NCBI GenBank assembly: GCA_947628175.1
Contig: CANQZA010000011.1
Span: 1 to 42,219, forward strand
DNA length: 42,219 bases
From: an uncultured Clostridia bacterium
Lineage (GTDB): Bacteria; Bacillota; Clostridia; Oscillospirales; Acutalibacteraceae
Reading direction: 5' to 3'
A program made the translations under genes and the position numbers. Below, one piece after another: positions 33,769 to 41,454 of the stretch; positions within the stretch are counted from its first letter, which is position 1, and each line of letters starts with the position of its first letter. The notes beneath the pieces were generated by a model that worked only from the letters and a program-made list of their open reading frames with translations, made no database searches and was not told where the DNA came from.

Positions 33769-34911
33769 ATGAGCAAAAAAGTATTATTTGTTGCAACGGT
33801 ACGAAGTCATATAGGACAATTTCATATGCCTTTTATTAAAGAACTCAAAAGGCGGGGATTTATTGTTGACGCCGCTTTCAAAGACAATTCGGATATGAAA
33901 CCGGGTCTTGATTTATCCGCGATTGACAATATATTCGAGATTCCTTTTTCAAGGAGTCCGTACAGTTTTGATAATATAAAGGCCTATTTTGCTTTGAAAA
34001 AGATAATAGACAGCGGTAACTACGACGCAGTTCATTGTCACACGCCGATGGGTGCAGTTGTGGCAAGATTGGCTGCAAAAAAAGCAAGAAAGGGCAAAAC
34101 AAAGGTAATATACACTGCTCACGGTTTTCACTTTTTTAAAGGCGCATCAAGAAAAAACTGGATGTTTTTTTTCCCTGTCGAAAAATATTTATCAAGATAC
34201 ACGGACTGCCTTATTACAATCAATAATGAGGATTATGAGCTTGCAAAGCATAAAAAATTCAAATGCAAAAAATTATACAAGGTATGCGGTGTAGGTGTTG
34301 ACACAAACAGATTCCATCCGTTTAGCAGGGAGGAAAAAAGCCTGACTCGTGCGCAATACGGTTATGATTCGGACAGCTTTCTTATGATATATCCTGCTGA
34401 CTTTTCAGACAGAAAAAACCATTCCATGCTTTTAAAAGCATTTAAAATTACAGCTCAAAAGCATAACGATATCAAATTGCTTCTTCCCGGTCCTATTGAA
34501 AGCGCACAACAAATACAGCAGCTTGCAGCAGAACTTGGTATAAAGGACAAAATTGACTTTCTCGGCTATCGCAGGGATATTGAGCAGTTAGTTGGAATGA
34601 GCAATATATCACTGTCATCAAGCAAGCAGGAGGGATTGCCCGTCAATCTTATTGAGGCAATGGCACTCGGCAACCCAATCGTTGCAACAAATGTCCGCGG
34701 TAACAACGATTTGGTAAAAGACGGCGAAAACGGTTATCTGATAGAACTTAATGATTACGAAAAAATGGCTGAAAAAATGATTTTGTTGATTGAAAATCCG
34801 GATTTGGTTGATACATTTAAAAAGAACAATCTTAAGATGGTCAGGGATTATTCTATGGAGAGCGTTATACGCCAGATGATTGATGCATATAAATCATTAG
34901 GTTTAATCTGA
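33769..34911 (+). CDS. Glycosyltransferase family 4
   Basis: A 380-residue GT-B glycosyltransferase that extends a lipid-linked sugar. The N-terminal domain begins VLFVATVRSHIGQFHMPFIK. A linker leads to the C-terminal GT1/GT4 domain with the donor-site motif SKQEGLPVNLIEAMALGNPI. It has no membrane segment. Found 12 bases after the dehydrogenase with GAGG upstream of the ATG. It is the only glycosyltransferase in the unit, so the product may be a short glycan, perhaps a disaccharide, unless other transferases lie elsewhere. Confidence 0.92.
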   Translation: MSKKVLFVATVRSHIGQFHMPFIKELKRRGFIVDAAFKDNSDMKPGLDLSAIDNIFEIPFSRSPYSFDNIKAYFALKKIIDSGNYDAVHCHTPMGAVVARLAAKKARKGKTKVIYTAHGFHFFKGASRKNWMFFFPVEKYLSRYTDCLITINNEDYELAKHKKFKCKKLYKVCGVGVDTNRFHPFSREEKSLTRAQYGYDSDSFLMIYPADFSDRKNHSMLLKAFKITAQKHNDIKLLLPGPIESAQQIQQLAAELGIKDKIDFLGYRRDIEQLVGMSNISLSSSKQEGLPVNLIEAMALGNPIVATNVRGNNDLVKDGENGYLIELNDYEKMAEKMILLIENPDLVDTFKKNNLKMVRDYSMESVIRQMIDAYKSLGLI

Positions 34912-34923
34912 CAGACGGTAATT

Positions 34924-35547
34924 ATGAACACAGGAAATGAGCTTGCGTATTTTTATATAGACGGTGAATTCGGTTCTAATCAGGAAAAAATACGGGATAT
35001 ACCTATGTATTTCGGAGGCTGTGGGGCATTTACGGCATGCGATGTATGCGTCACTCTTGCGAAAAAAGAGAGATATTCTTATCTTTGTCCGTTTGATGTG
35101 AGGGATATTGACAGAAAAAAGTATAACTCCTTTGCCATGCAAATGAAACCGTATCTTCACCCGAGAATAAGCGGTATTGATAAGCTTGATATTTTCATTG
35201 ACGGATTCAGAAAATATCTTGACAACACAGACGACAGAAATCTTACTCTTTCACCGTTTTCACAGAATGAAGAGGAGCAGACTGCAAAAAAAATCATACA
35301 AAAACAAATCAACAATGGCTTCCCTATACCGTTTCTGCTGCTCAACCACCGGGATAAAATCTTTAAGGACTATTTCTGGCACTGGTTTTTGATTGTGGGT
35401 TTCAAGTCAACACAAACAGCGTTTTATATAAAGGCTGCCACTTACGGCAGCTTTGAATGGCTTGATTTCAATAAGCTGTGGAACAGCGGATTCGATAAAA
35501 AAGGCGGCATGGTCTTAATAAGGGATATGAACAATAAAAAATCCTGA
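34924..35547 (+). CDS. Papain-like (C39/BtrH-like) cysteine protein, function unknown
   Basis: A 207-residue protein without signal peptide. GGCGAFTACDVC (residues 31-42) fits the nucleophile helix of C39-like papain folds with Cys33 as candidate nucleophile. WHWFLIVGFK (152-161) fits the His strand with His153, and AATYGSFEWLDFNKLW (171-186) resembles the conserved 'DP.G.....S..E.' turn after it. It lies 12 bases after the GT4 and is last in the operon. It may be an acyl- or peptide-transferring enzyme rather than a protease, as in BtrH. The assignment is by pattern only. Confidence 0.6.
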   Translation: MNTGNELAYFYIDGEFGSNQEKIRDIPMYFGGCGAFTACDVCVTLAKKERYSYLCPFDVRDIDRKKYNSFAMQMKPYLHPRISGIDKLDIFIDGFRKYLDNTDDRNLTLSPFSQNEEEQTAKKIIQKQINNGFPIPFLLLNHRDKIFKDYFWHWFLIVGFKSTQTAFYIKAATYGSFEWLDFNKLWNSGFDKKGGMVLIRDMNNKKS

Positions 35548-35575
35548 TAATCCATTAATGATTATCAGGATTTTT
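35537..35575. terminator. Shared bidirectional terminator containing both stop codons
   Basis: Perfect 16-bp stem AAAAATCCTGATAATC (35537-35552) / GATTATCAGGATTTTT (35560-35575) with a 7-base loop. The stop of the plus-strand gene (35545-35547) lies in the left arm and the stop of the minus-strand gene (35555-35557) in the loop. Confidence 0.92.
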
Positions 35576-36280
35576 CATTGCATGATATGCGGTATTAACC
35601 GCGTCTTCACTTATATTGCATCCCATTTCATAAATAGGAACCTTTTCAAAAATTTCTTCAAGCACATCAAAAAGACAATTCATTCTCACTGATGTAAGTT
35701 TTCTTATAGTTTGTGAAAAGATATTGAATACGGCTTTGCCTGTATCCGCCTTTTTTATCCAGTTATTTTCACTTCTTTCAAGAAAACATATCCCGACAAG
35801 CGGAACTATGGCAGGGGTTGAATAATCATACTTGCCGCTCCATGGAGTTCCGCAGGCATAAACCTTACCATCTATAACCCTTATTGCCGGTTTATCATCG
35901 TTTATCATATACGCTCTGTCGCCGAATTTTTTGAGCCACAATCCGGTATGCGTTGATTTGCCTGTCCCGGAATCAGCGGAAAAGGCATATGCCATCCCAT
36001 CAACGCAAACACACGAGGAATGAAGCAATATCCCGCTGAAATTCAGAAGCTGAGTATAAAAATCAGAGCTTGTCAGCATATATTCCCAGTCATCGCGATT
36101 AAGCTCGGGATGCTCCCTCATTGAATCGAGTATTCTGTCTTCCTCAACATTGATAGTAATATCAATCTTTTGGTCTTTTTCCTGATTACCGGAAAGATAT
36201 GCAGCAGCCTGCTTTGTAGTCCTGCCGTTATCAGCCGCTGTCATATCAACCTTTAATCCGGCAATATCATATATCGCCAT
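35555..36280 (-). CDS. HPr-kinase-like / PEP-carboxykinase-fold ATPase
   Basis: A 241-residue protein with Walker A SADSGTGKSTHTGLW (residues ~101-115) and the downstream INDDKPAIR acidic motif (D128, D129), followed by GTPWSGK near 144. This pattern is typical of HprK-related kinases often found beside RiPP or glycan genes, not of true HprK, since no HPr-binding K4 loop is visible. The substrate is unknown. AGGGTG precedes the ATG by five bases. It begins 57 bases after the S8 protease on the same strand, so it may be cotranscribed with it. Confidence 0.72.
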   Translation of the reverse strand: MAIYDIAGLKVDMTAADNGRTTKQAAAYLSGNQEKDQKIDITINVEEDRILDSMREHPELNRDDWEYMLTSSDFYTQLLNFSGILLHSSCVCVDGMAYAFSADSGTGKSTHTGLWLKKFGDRAYMINDDKPAIRVIDGKVYACGTPWSGKYDYSTPAIVPLVGICFLERSENNWIKKADTGKAVFNIFSQTIRKLTSVRMNCLFDVLEEIFEKVPIYEMGCNISEDAVNTAYHAMKNPDNH

Positions 36281-36336
36281 ATATTCACCCTGTACTTCAT
36301 TTAATAAACATAGTATAAACGAAGTTCATCAAATCG

Positions 36337-39300
36337 TCAAGAAAGATTAGGGCACTGCTTCATTTTTTCTTTCTGAAGAACACTGAAATCCTTTGCGTTT
36401 ATGACTGTATCATTAGTAAAGTCAAGCAGAAATTCGTAAAAAGATTCTGATCTTGTCTTGTTTATTGAATCACTGTTCCAGCAAGGCAGAACAAAATCAA
36501 TCGGTACAGAAAAGCTGTTTTCACCCGCAGTATAAAGCATATTGCTTTTTTCATCAGCGCCGTTACAGATACAATCATCAGCACTTACGAAATCATATCC
36601 GCAACTCTCATCCAATGAATATTGCTGTGCATAGGAGCCCTCGGGAGCAATCACAACAGGAGCCTTTACGCTGTTGGTAACAGAAAGCAATCCCTCTGTT
36701 ACTTTATTGGATACAACTATGCTTGCCTGCGTATCGTCATTTAATAGGTTTACCGTCAGAGAGCTTGTTCCGGGCGCAAAAAGAAGCTTTGTGTCTGTCA
36801 GATTCATCGTTGACATCACCTCGGCTTTTGGTATCCATACAATTTGAAGAGGCGGTTTCTGAAGATAGATTCCATATACAACATACAGTTGACTTTCAAA
36901 AAATGTTAAGGATGCCGTCGGATAATAAAACTGCTCAACTTTGGGCATATAAACAATATTGAGGTAAGGCATATTATGGAATGCGCCGCTTGACATCTGC
37001 GTTACATTATCCAGATGAATTTCCTCTATATAAGAATAGCTGATAGATTTGCTTCCTAAAGGAGTTGTCAGTGACGGAAGATCAAGCACTCTCATGTTAC
37101 AATAAGAGCCTATTGCGGCAGAGCCCGTTGAGGAATAAGGCGTTATTTGCGTAACCTCAGGCGCATAAAATGTATCTGTACGATAGCCGCTCAGGGCATT
37201 GCTGTAAAGCGTTTTTACATGTGTAACATCAAATTCAAGATAATTACAATCACTTATGGCTTCTGAATGAATGGTTTTGATTGTATTCGTTTTTAAATCA
37301 TATAAATAGTTGCAACCGTCAAACATATTTTTATATAATGTATCAAACTTCGGTATGTTGCATGTAAACAGGGTGCAATCCTTAAAAATACTTTCATCCG
37401 ATACAGTGGCAATAGCATTGGGAAAATTACCGTAAAGTAAACCTGCACCTGAAAACAGGCTGCTTTTAAAGGCTGTTATATTTTCACCAAAATCTATTTC
37501 GTGGAGCATTGTACACTTGGCAAAAGCACTTTTTGCAACCGTTTTAAGATTCGGCATGACTTCATCTCTTAAATGCGTGCAGCCGGAAAAAACAGAATTG
37601 CCGCTGCATGTTGTTACTCCTTTTGCAACAATATGTTTGAGATTGCCTGAATTTTCAAAACAGCTTGTGCCCAAGGTTGTAATACTATCAGGCAGAACAA
37701 TGCTTGTCAGTTTGCTGCTTTTAAACAGGTTGCTTATTACGGATGTAGGCTTCGAACCATTGATTGTATCAGGAACGATGATATTTGTCTTGTCTGTTTT
37801 ACAATCTGTAATCACCCCGAGATCAACCGTAAAATCACTTTCATCTGCATAGTACTGTATGATGTATTCCTGTGATGTAATATTACTTACATATTCTCCA
37901 TCCCTCACTAAAGCGTAAAGCAAAAGAGTATCGCTGCTGACAGTAATCGGCTCGGTATAAACTGTTGTTTTGAGAGAGGAGACGGTGGGAATACTTCTGT
38001 TTGTTGTATAGATAAGATCAACACCATCCGGGATATTATCAAATGAAATGACCTGTTCATCATGATACAATCCGCCCGAAACGCTCGGCATGGGAATATC
38101 ATAAGGTTTATGATCAATCACATTTACAAAGCTGAGCATTCCGCTGCCAAAATAATATGAATCATCCTCACCGACACTTATAGCACTGTTTTTTATTTTT
38201 TCCTTAACCTGTGCCGGCGTCATATCGGGATTCTGCATCAAAATACAGGCACACGCCGCACTGGTGAACGGGGTGGAAAATGAAGTGCCTGAATATTCGG
38301 ATGTATAACCTCCGCCAAGCTTTGCCGAATAAATCTTTTCCCCGGGAGCACAGATATCAACTGCCTTACCGTAATCCGAGAAGTCACTTATGTTATATGT
38401 ACTGCCGTAAGAACTTACGGTAATGACAGAAGAACAATTTGCAGGATGTGAATATTCACAGGGAACGCCCTCATTCCCCGCTGCTACACAAACCGTTGTT
38501 CCGCATTGGACAAGCTCTTCAACAAGATCATTCATAATCTGGTCACTGCCGTCAAAGCTATAGCCGCCAAAGCTCATATTCATAACATTGGGTCTGTCCT
38601 TTTCCGCTAATACATATTCCAGGGCTGCTATGATTTCCGTCTCCGTAGCTGCGCCGCTTGCACCGATTATTTTGTAAGGCTTAACCTTTATATTATCAGG
38701 TGTACTCTGAACCACGATGCTCGCCACCGCCGTACCGTGCATATGATTGTCCATCGGATCATCAGCATCACCTTCTCCGCTGAAATTAACGCGGTTTTCA
38801 ACATAGCGGTTTTCAAATATTTCGTGCGTGTAATCAATACCCGTGTCCATAATGCCGACAACTATTTCATCATATTTGTCAAGATTCTTCTGAAAAATTT
38901 CCTTTGCGTAAACGGCACCGCTGTCGACATAACCATAGTTTGATGAGGCACTTGCCGCTTGAACAGAAATGGCTGATTTTGTTTCATAATCATCGTAGTC
39001 GCTTAAAAAGTATATTTTATCCTTTTGTACAGTATATCCTTTGCTTTTGAGAGTATTATAATCCGCGAGCATATCGCTTTTATTTTCATATTGTAAAACC
39101 GCGTAATCAAGACCGTAAACCTCTGCAACAGCCTTTTTACTGTTTATTTTTTTATTGGATTTGACAATAAGGCGGTTTTCGGTTGAATTAAAATATGGAT
39201 TGCCGTTTTTATCATATAAAACCTGTGCTTCAAATGATGTATACTTTTTGTTGAGCTGAGAAACCTCACTGCAAAAGCGAGAAACATTATTTCTTTCAAT

Positions 39301-39384
39301 CCGGTTGTTCATAACAGCATAGCAAGGCGCAAAAACTGCCAAAAACAATAAAAGAGAAAGAATGGATGATATAAACTTTTTCAT
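36337..39384 (-). CDS. Secreted subtilisin-like S8 protease with chitobiase-like, BspA-type LRR and dockerin-like parts
   Basis: A 1015-residue secreted protein. Order: signal peptide (~1-23); prodomain (~30-150); S8 catalytic domain with Asp180 (VGIMDTGID), His216 (HMHGTAV), Asn304 (AAGNEG) and Ser368 (YSGTSFS); a chitobiase C-terminal-like sandwich (~430-515); long BspA-type LRR_5 repeats (~520-880); and, at the very end, one calcium loop DFTNDTVINAKDFSVLQK (D1, D5, N9, D12). The dockerin part is half of a normal two-repeat module. AGGAGG is seven bases before the ATG. Probable role: a surface or secreted protease that may bind a scaffold; substrate unknown. Confidence 0.9.
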   Translation of the reverse strand: MKKFISSILSLLLFLAVFAPCYAVMNNRIERNNVSRFCSEVSQLNKKYTSFEAQVLYDKNGNPYFNSTENRLIVKSNKKINSKKAVAEVYGLDYAVLQYENKSDMLADYNTLKSKGYTVQKDKIYFLSDYDDYETKSAISVQAASASSNYGYVDSGAVYAKEIFQKNLDKYDEIVVGIMDTGIDYTHEIFENRYVENRVNFSGEGDADDPMDNHMHGTAVASIVVQSTPDNIKVKPYKIIGASGAATETEIIAALEYVLAEKDRPNVMNMSFGGYSFDGSDQIMNDLVEELVQCGTTVCVAAGNEGVPCEYSHPANCSSVITVSSYGSTYNISDFSDYGKAVDICAPGEKIYSAKLGGGYTSEYSGTSFSTPFTSAACACILMQNPDMTPAQVKEKIKNSAISVGEDDSYYFGSGMLSFVNVIDHKPYDIPMPSVSGGLYHDEQVISFDNIPDGVDLIYTTNRSIPTVSSLKTTVYTEPITVSSDTLLLYALVRDGEYVSNITSQEYIIQYYADESDFTVDLGVITDCKTDKTNIIVPDTINGSKPTSVISNLFKSSKLTSIVLPDSITTLGTSCFENSGNLKHIVAKGVTTCSGNSVFSGCTHLRDEVMPNLKTVAKSAFAKCTMLHEIDFGENITAFKSSLFSGAGLLYGNFPNAIATVSDESIFKDCTLFTCNIPKFDTLYKNMFDGCNYLYDLKTNTIKTIHSEAISDCNYLEFDVTHVKTLYSNALSGYRTDTFYAPEVTQITPYSSTGSAAIGSYCNMRVLDLPSLTTPLGSKSISYSYIEEIHLDNVTQMSSGAFHNMPYLNIVYMPKVEQFYYPTASLTFFESQLYVVYGIYLQKPPLQIVWIPKAEVMSTMNLTDTKLLFAPGTSSLTVNLLNDDTQASIVVSNKVTEGLLSVTNSVKAPVVIAPEGSYAQQYSLDESCGYDFVSADDCICNGADEKSNMLYTAGENSFSVPIDFVLPCWNSDSINKTRSESFYEFLLDFTNDTVINAKDFSVLQKEKMKQCPNLS

Positions 39385-39434
39385 AAAAATACCTCCTTTT
39401 CAATGTGAGTACAACATACTTTTTTAAAGCAAAT

Positions 39435-39474
39435 AGGTCAGTTTACTCCTAATAAATTCAGGTCATAATGACCT
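39435..39474. promoter_or_regulatory. Palindromic operator-like site with an extra half-site
   Basis: Perfect palindrome AGGTCATAATGACCT (39460-39474) and a separate half-site AGGTCA (39435-39440), between the XRE remnant and the S8 gene. It lies 24 bases before the XRE remnant start, a likely place for its autoregulatory operator. Confidence 0.45.
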
Positions 39475-39497
39475 AATTCATTTAGGCGATTATTATA

Positions 39498-39662
39498 ATG
39501 AACAGATTAAAGGCGCTGCACAAAGAGCGCGGGTATACTCAAATAAAAATGCAATTTCTTATCGGTATGGATCAGAGCGACTATTCAAAAAATAGAAAAC
39601 GGAAAAAGAAGTATCTGTATTTCCTTTTTTCAAGTGCATTTTACATTTTACACCTACTGTAA
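39498..39662 (+). pseudogene. Frameshifted and truncated XRE-family HTH regulator
   Basis: From ATG 39498 the frame gives MNRLKALHKERGYTQIKMQF then LIGMDQSDYSK, a normal XRE helix-turn-helix start, but at a run of six A bases (around 39586-39591) the frame shifts. In the alternative frame the expected KIENGKRS continues and then breaks down. A stop follows at 39660. The gene is therefore inactivated by a one-base insertion and lacks its second half. It lies between the S8 protease and dinB. Confidence 0.75.
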
Positions 39663-39711
39663 AGTCAACTGTTTTTTTAAGATTTTTATTTATTTTCCTA
39701 ATTTTTTATTC

Positions 39712-39740
39712 ATCGGGCGGCAAAACTGCTGCCCGATTTT
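39712..39740 (+). terminator. Terminator after the XRE remnant
   Basis: Stem ATCGGGCGGCA (39712-39722) / TGCTGCCCGAT (39727-39737) with one G-T wobble and an AAAC loop, followed by TTTTCCTTATT. Confidence 0.75.
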
Positions 39741-39779
39741 CCTTATTGTACGAATAAAAGTACCGCTCAATATTTTCCA

Positions 39780-39808
39780 TTGACATTTTTATTCTTTTAA
39801 AGTAATAT
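39780..39808 (+). promoter_or_regulatory. SigA-type promoter of dinB
   Basis: -35 TTGACA (39780-39785, consensus), 17-base spacer, -10-like TAATAT (39803-39808). The LexA box follows directly. Confidence 0.75.
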
Positions 39809-39822
39809 AGAACATATGTTCG
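39809..39822. promoter_or_regulatory. LexA/DinR (SOS) box of dinB
   Basis: AGAACATATGTTCG matches the Gram-positive LexA consensus CGAAC-N4-GTTCG at 13 of 14 positions when the central ATAT is counted. It overlaps the transcription start, so LexA would block the promoter. Confidence 0.88.
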
Positions 39823-39835
39823 AGGTGATATGAAT

Positions 39836-41065
39836 ATGGAAAAGCAGATACTTCATATAGACTGCAACAAGTTTTACGCAAGCGTTGAGTGCTTTCTTCA
39901 TCCTGAACTGAGAGACAAGCCTGTTGCGGTAGGAGGAAGTGAAAAGGAGAGGCATGGTATAATATTAACTAAAAACGAAATCGCGGCAAAATATAACCTT
40001 TATGCGGGTGAACCCATATGGCAGGCAAAACAAAAGTGTCCTGACTTAATTGTTGTCGAGCCGAATTTTCCCGTGTATATGGAATTTTCAAAAAGGGTCA
40101 AAGGCGTTCTTGAGTCGTATACCGATCTGATTGAGCCGTTTGGACTTGATGAAAGCTGGATAGATGTAACCGGCGACTGGAGCCGTACGGGAGCTGAAAT
40201 TGCCGACCAAATCAGAAAAAGGATTAAAAATGAAATCGGAATAACAGTGAGCATAGGCGTAAGTTTTAACAAAACCTTTGCAAAGCTCGGCTCTGATTAC
40301 AAAAAACCCGACGCCGTAACCATCATCAGCCGGAGCAATTTTAAGGAAATCGTATGGCCGCTGCCCTGCCGCAATCTGCTTATGATAGGAAGGTCAACAT
40401 CAAAAAAACTCGCAGGCTACGGAATTTACACCATCGGTGAGCTTGCAAATACGGACACAAATTTTTTACGCAATATTCTTGGCAAAAACGGTGAAACACT
40501 GCAGCACTGTGCACGCGGGCTGGACACTTCACCCGTTATGCACAAGGATTTTGCCAATAATATAAAAAGCATCGGAAACTCCGTTACAACGCACAGGGAT
40601 ATGGTTAACAATGAGGATATTAAAATCGTCTTTACAGTCCTTGCTGAAAGCGTTGCGCAAAGAATGCGTGAGCATCATCTGAAGGCATCTACGGTAGCCA
40701 TTTCAATCAGAACAAAGAGCCTTGACTCCTTTACAAGGCAATGCAGACTTTCCGCACCCACCAATGTCAGCAATGAGATAGTCAAGGAGGCAATGATACT
40801 TTTTAAAAACAACTATTCTTGGAATGAGCCTGTAAGAAGTATAGGCGTAAGTGTTACGAATTTTGATTTTGAAACGGCGGTGCAATTTGACTTTTCAGGT
40901 TCGGTTCAAAAGCGTGAAAAGCTTGAGCGGCTTGAAAACGCGGTTGACAGACTCAGAAAAAAATACGGAGAAAACTGCATACAAAAAGCAACTGTTTTGC
41001 AGGATAAAAAGCTGTCGCGTTTCGGTACCGCCACCGCAAGCTCATTTCACCCGTTTTCCTCCTGA
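39836..41065 (+). CDS. dinB: DNA polymerase IV (Y-family)
   Basis: A 409-residue error-prone translesion polymerase of the SOS response. The N-terminal catalytic motif HIDCNKFYASVECFLHPEL and the active-site DES in FGLDESWIDVTGDW are intact, followed by the finger/thumb region with GYGIYTIGELA (HhH-like) and the little-finger domain to the end. Length is normal. The ATG at 39836 is chosen over 39830 because GAGGTG lies eight bases before it and only two before the other. It is directly controlled by the LexA box. Confidence 0.95.
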   Translation: MEKQILHIDCNKFYASVECFLHPELRDKPVAVGGSEKERHGIILTKNEIAAKYNLYAGEPIWQAKQKCPDLIVVEPNFPVYMEFSKRVKGVLESYTDLIEPFGLDESWIDVTGDWSRTGAEIADQIRKRIKNEIGITVSIGVSFNKTFAKLGSDYKKPDAVTIISRSNFKEIVWPLPCRNLLMIGRSTSKKLAGYGIYTIGELANTDTNFLRNILGKNGETLQHCARGLDTSPVMHKDFANNIKSIGNSVTTHRDMVNNEDIKIVFTVLAESVAQRMREHHLKASTVAISIRTKSLDSFTRQCRLSAPTNVSNEIVKEAMILFKNNYSWNEPVRSIGVSVTNFDFETAVQFDFSGSVQKREKLERLENAVDRLRKKYGENCIQKATVLQDKKLSRFGTATASSFHPFSS

Positions 41066-41113
41066 TAAAGCCTTTCTGTATGCGCATACTTCTTCAAAGA
41101 TGTGTTTTTCGGC

Positions 41114-41134
41114 GGTTGCATATGCTTTGCAACC
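41114..41134. other. Short hairpin downstream of dinB
   Basis: Perfect 7-bp stem GGTTGCA / TGCAACC with a 7-base loop; no T-run follows on the plus strand. The role is unclear (mRNA 3' end or weak terminator). Confidence 0.35.
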
Positions 41135-41265
41135 TAAAGTATCGTTAAAAAATGGAATTGCAAACAGGAATATGTAGCGCAACCACCGGCAAAAAGGTAA
41201 AATATGCTTGTAAGGCAAATCCATGCCGAACAAAAAACGAATATTTTACTAAGGAGATTTTTATT

Positions 41266-41394
41266 ATGAAATTGTTAAAGGCACTTACAGTATTGGTTTT
41301 CTTCCCTTATTTTGCAATGAAAAACAGAAAAAATGAAAGTAAAACAATAACCGACAGCAAAAGCAGCAAACCTTCCTTATCCAAAGCAGCATAA
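41266..41394 (+). CDS. Small membrane peptide of unknown function
   Basis: A 42-residue peptide: a hydrophobic N-terminal stretch (LLKALTVLVFFPYFAM) followed by a Lys/Ser-rich hydrophilic tail. AAGGAG nine bases before the ATG and a strong terminator right after the stop indicate a real short gene. It could be a small membrane-associated regulatory peptide or toxin-like peptide; no family is recognised. Confidence 0.6.
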   Translation: MKLLKALTVLVFFPYFAMKNRKNESKTITDSKSSKPSLSKAA

Positions 41395-41400
41395 TGAAAA

Positions 41401-41435
41401 GGACTGTACCGGCTAAGCAATTGCCGATACAGTCC
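41401..41435. terminator. Bidirectional terminator between the small peptide and leuB
   Basis: 13-bp stem GGACTGTACCGGC (41401-41413) / GCCGATACAGTCC (41423-41435) with one C-A mismatch. It is followed by CTTACTTTTTT on the plus strand and TTTTC on the minus strand. Confidence 0.85.
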
Positions 41436-41454
41436 CTTACTTTTTTATTCAATT

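Larger units (their letters stand above)
39385..39829. other. Intergenic region with no intact gene
   Basis: This 445-base stretch between the S8 protease start and dinB holds only the operator-like palindrome, the broken XRE gene, a terminator, the dinB promoter and its LexA box. No other reading frame looks coding. Confidence 0.7.

Noticed and set aside
35555-36280. Genuine HPr kinase/phosphorylase
   Set aside because: No HPr-binding loop or HprK signature beyond the Walker A motif, and it is shorter than usual.
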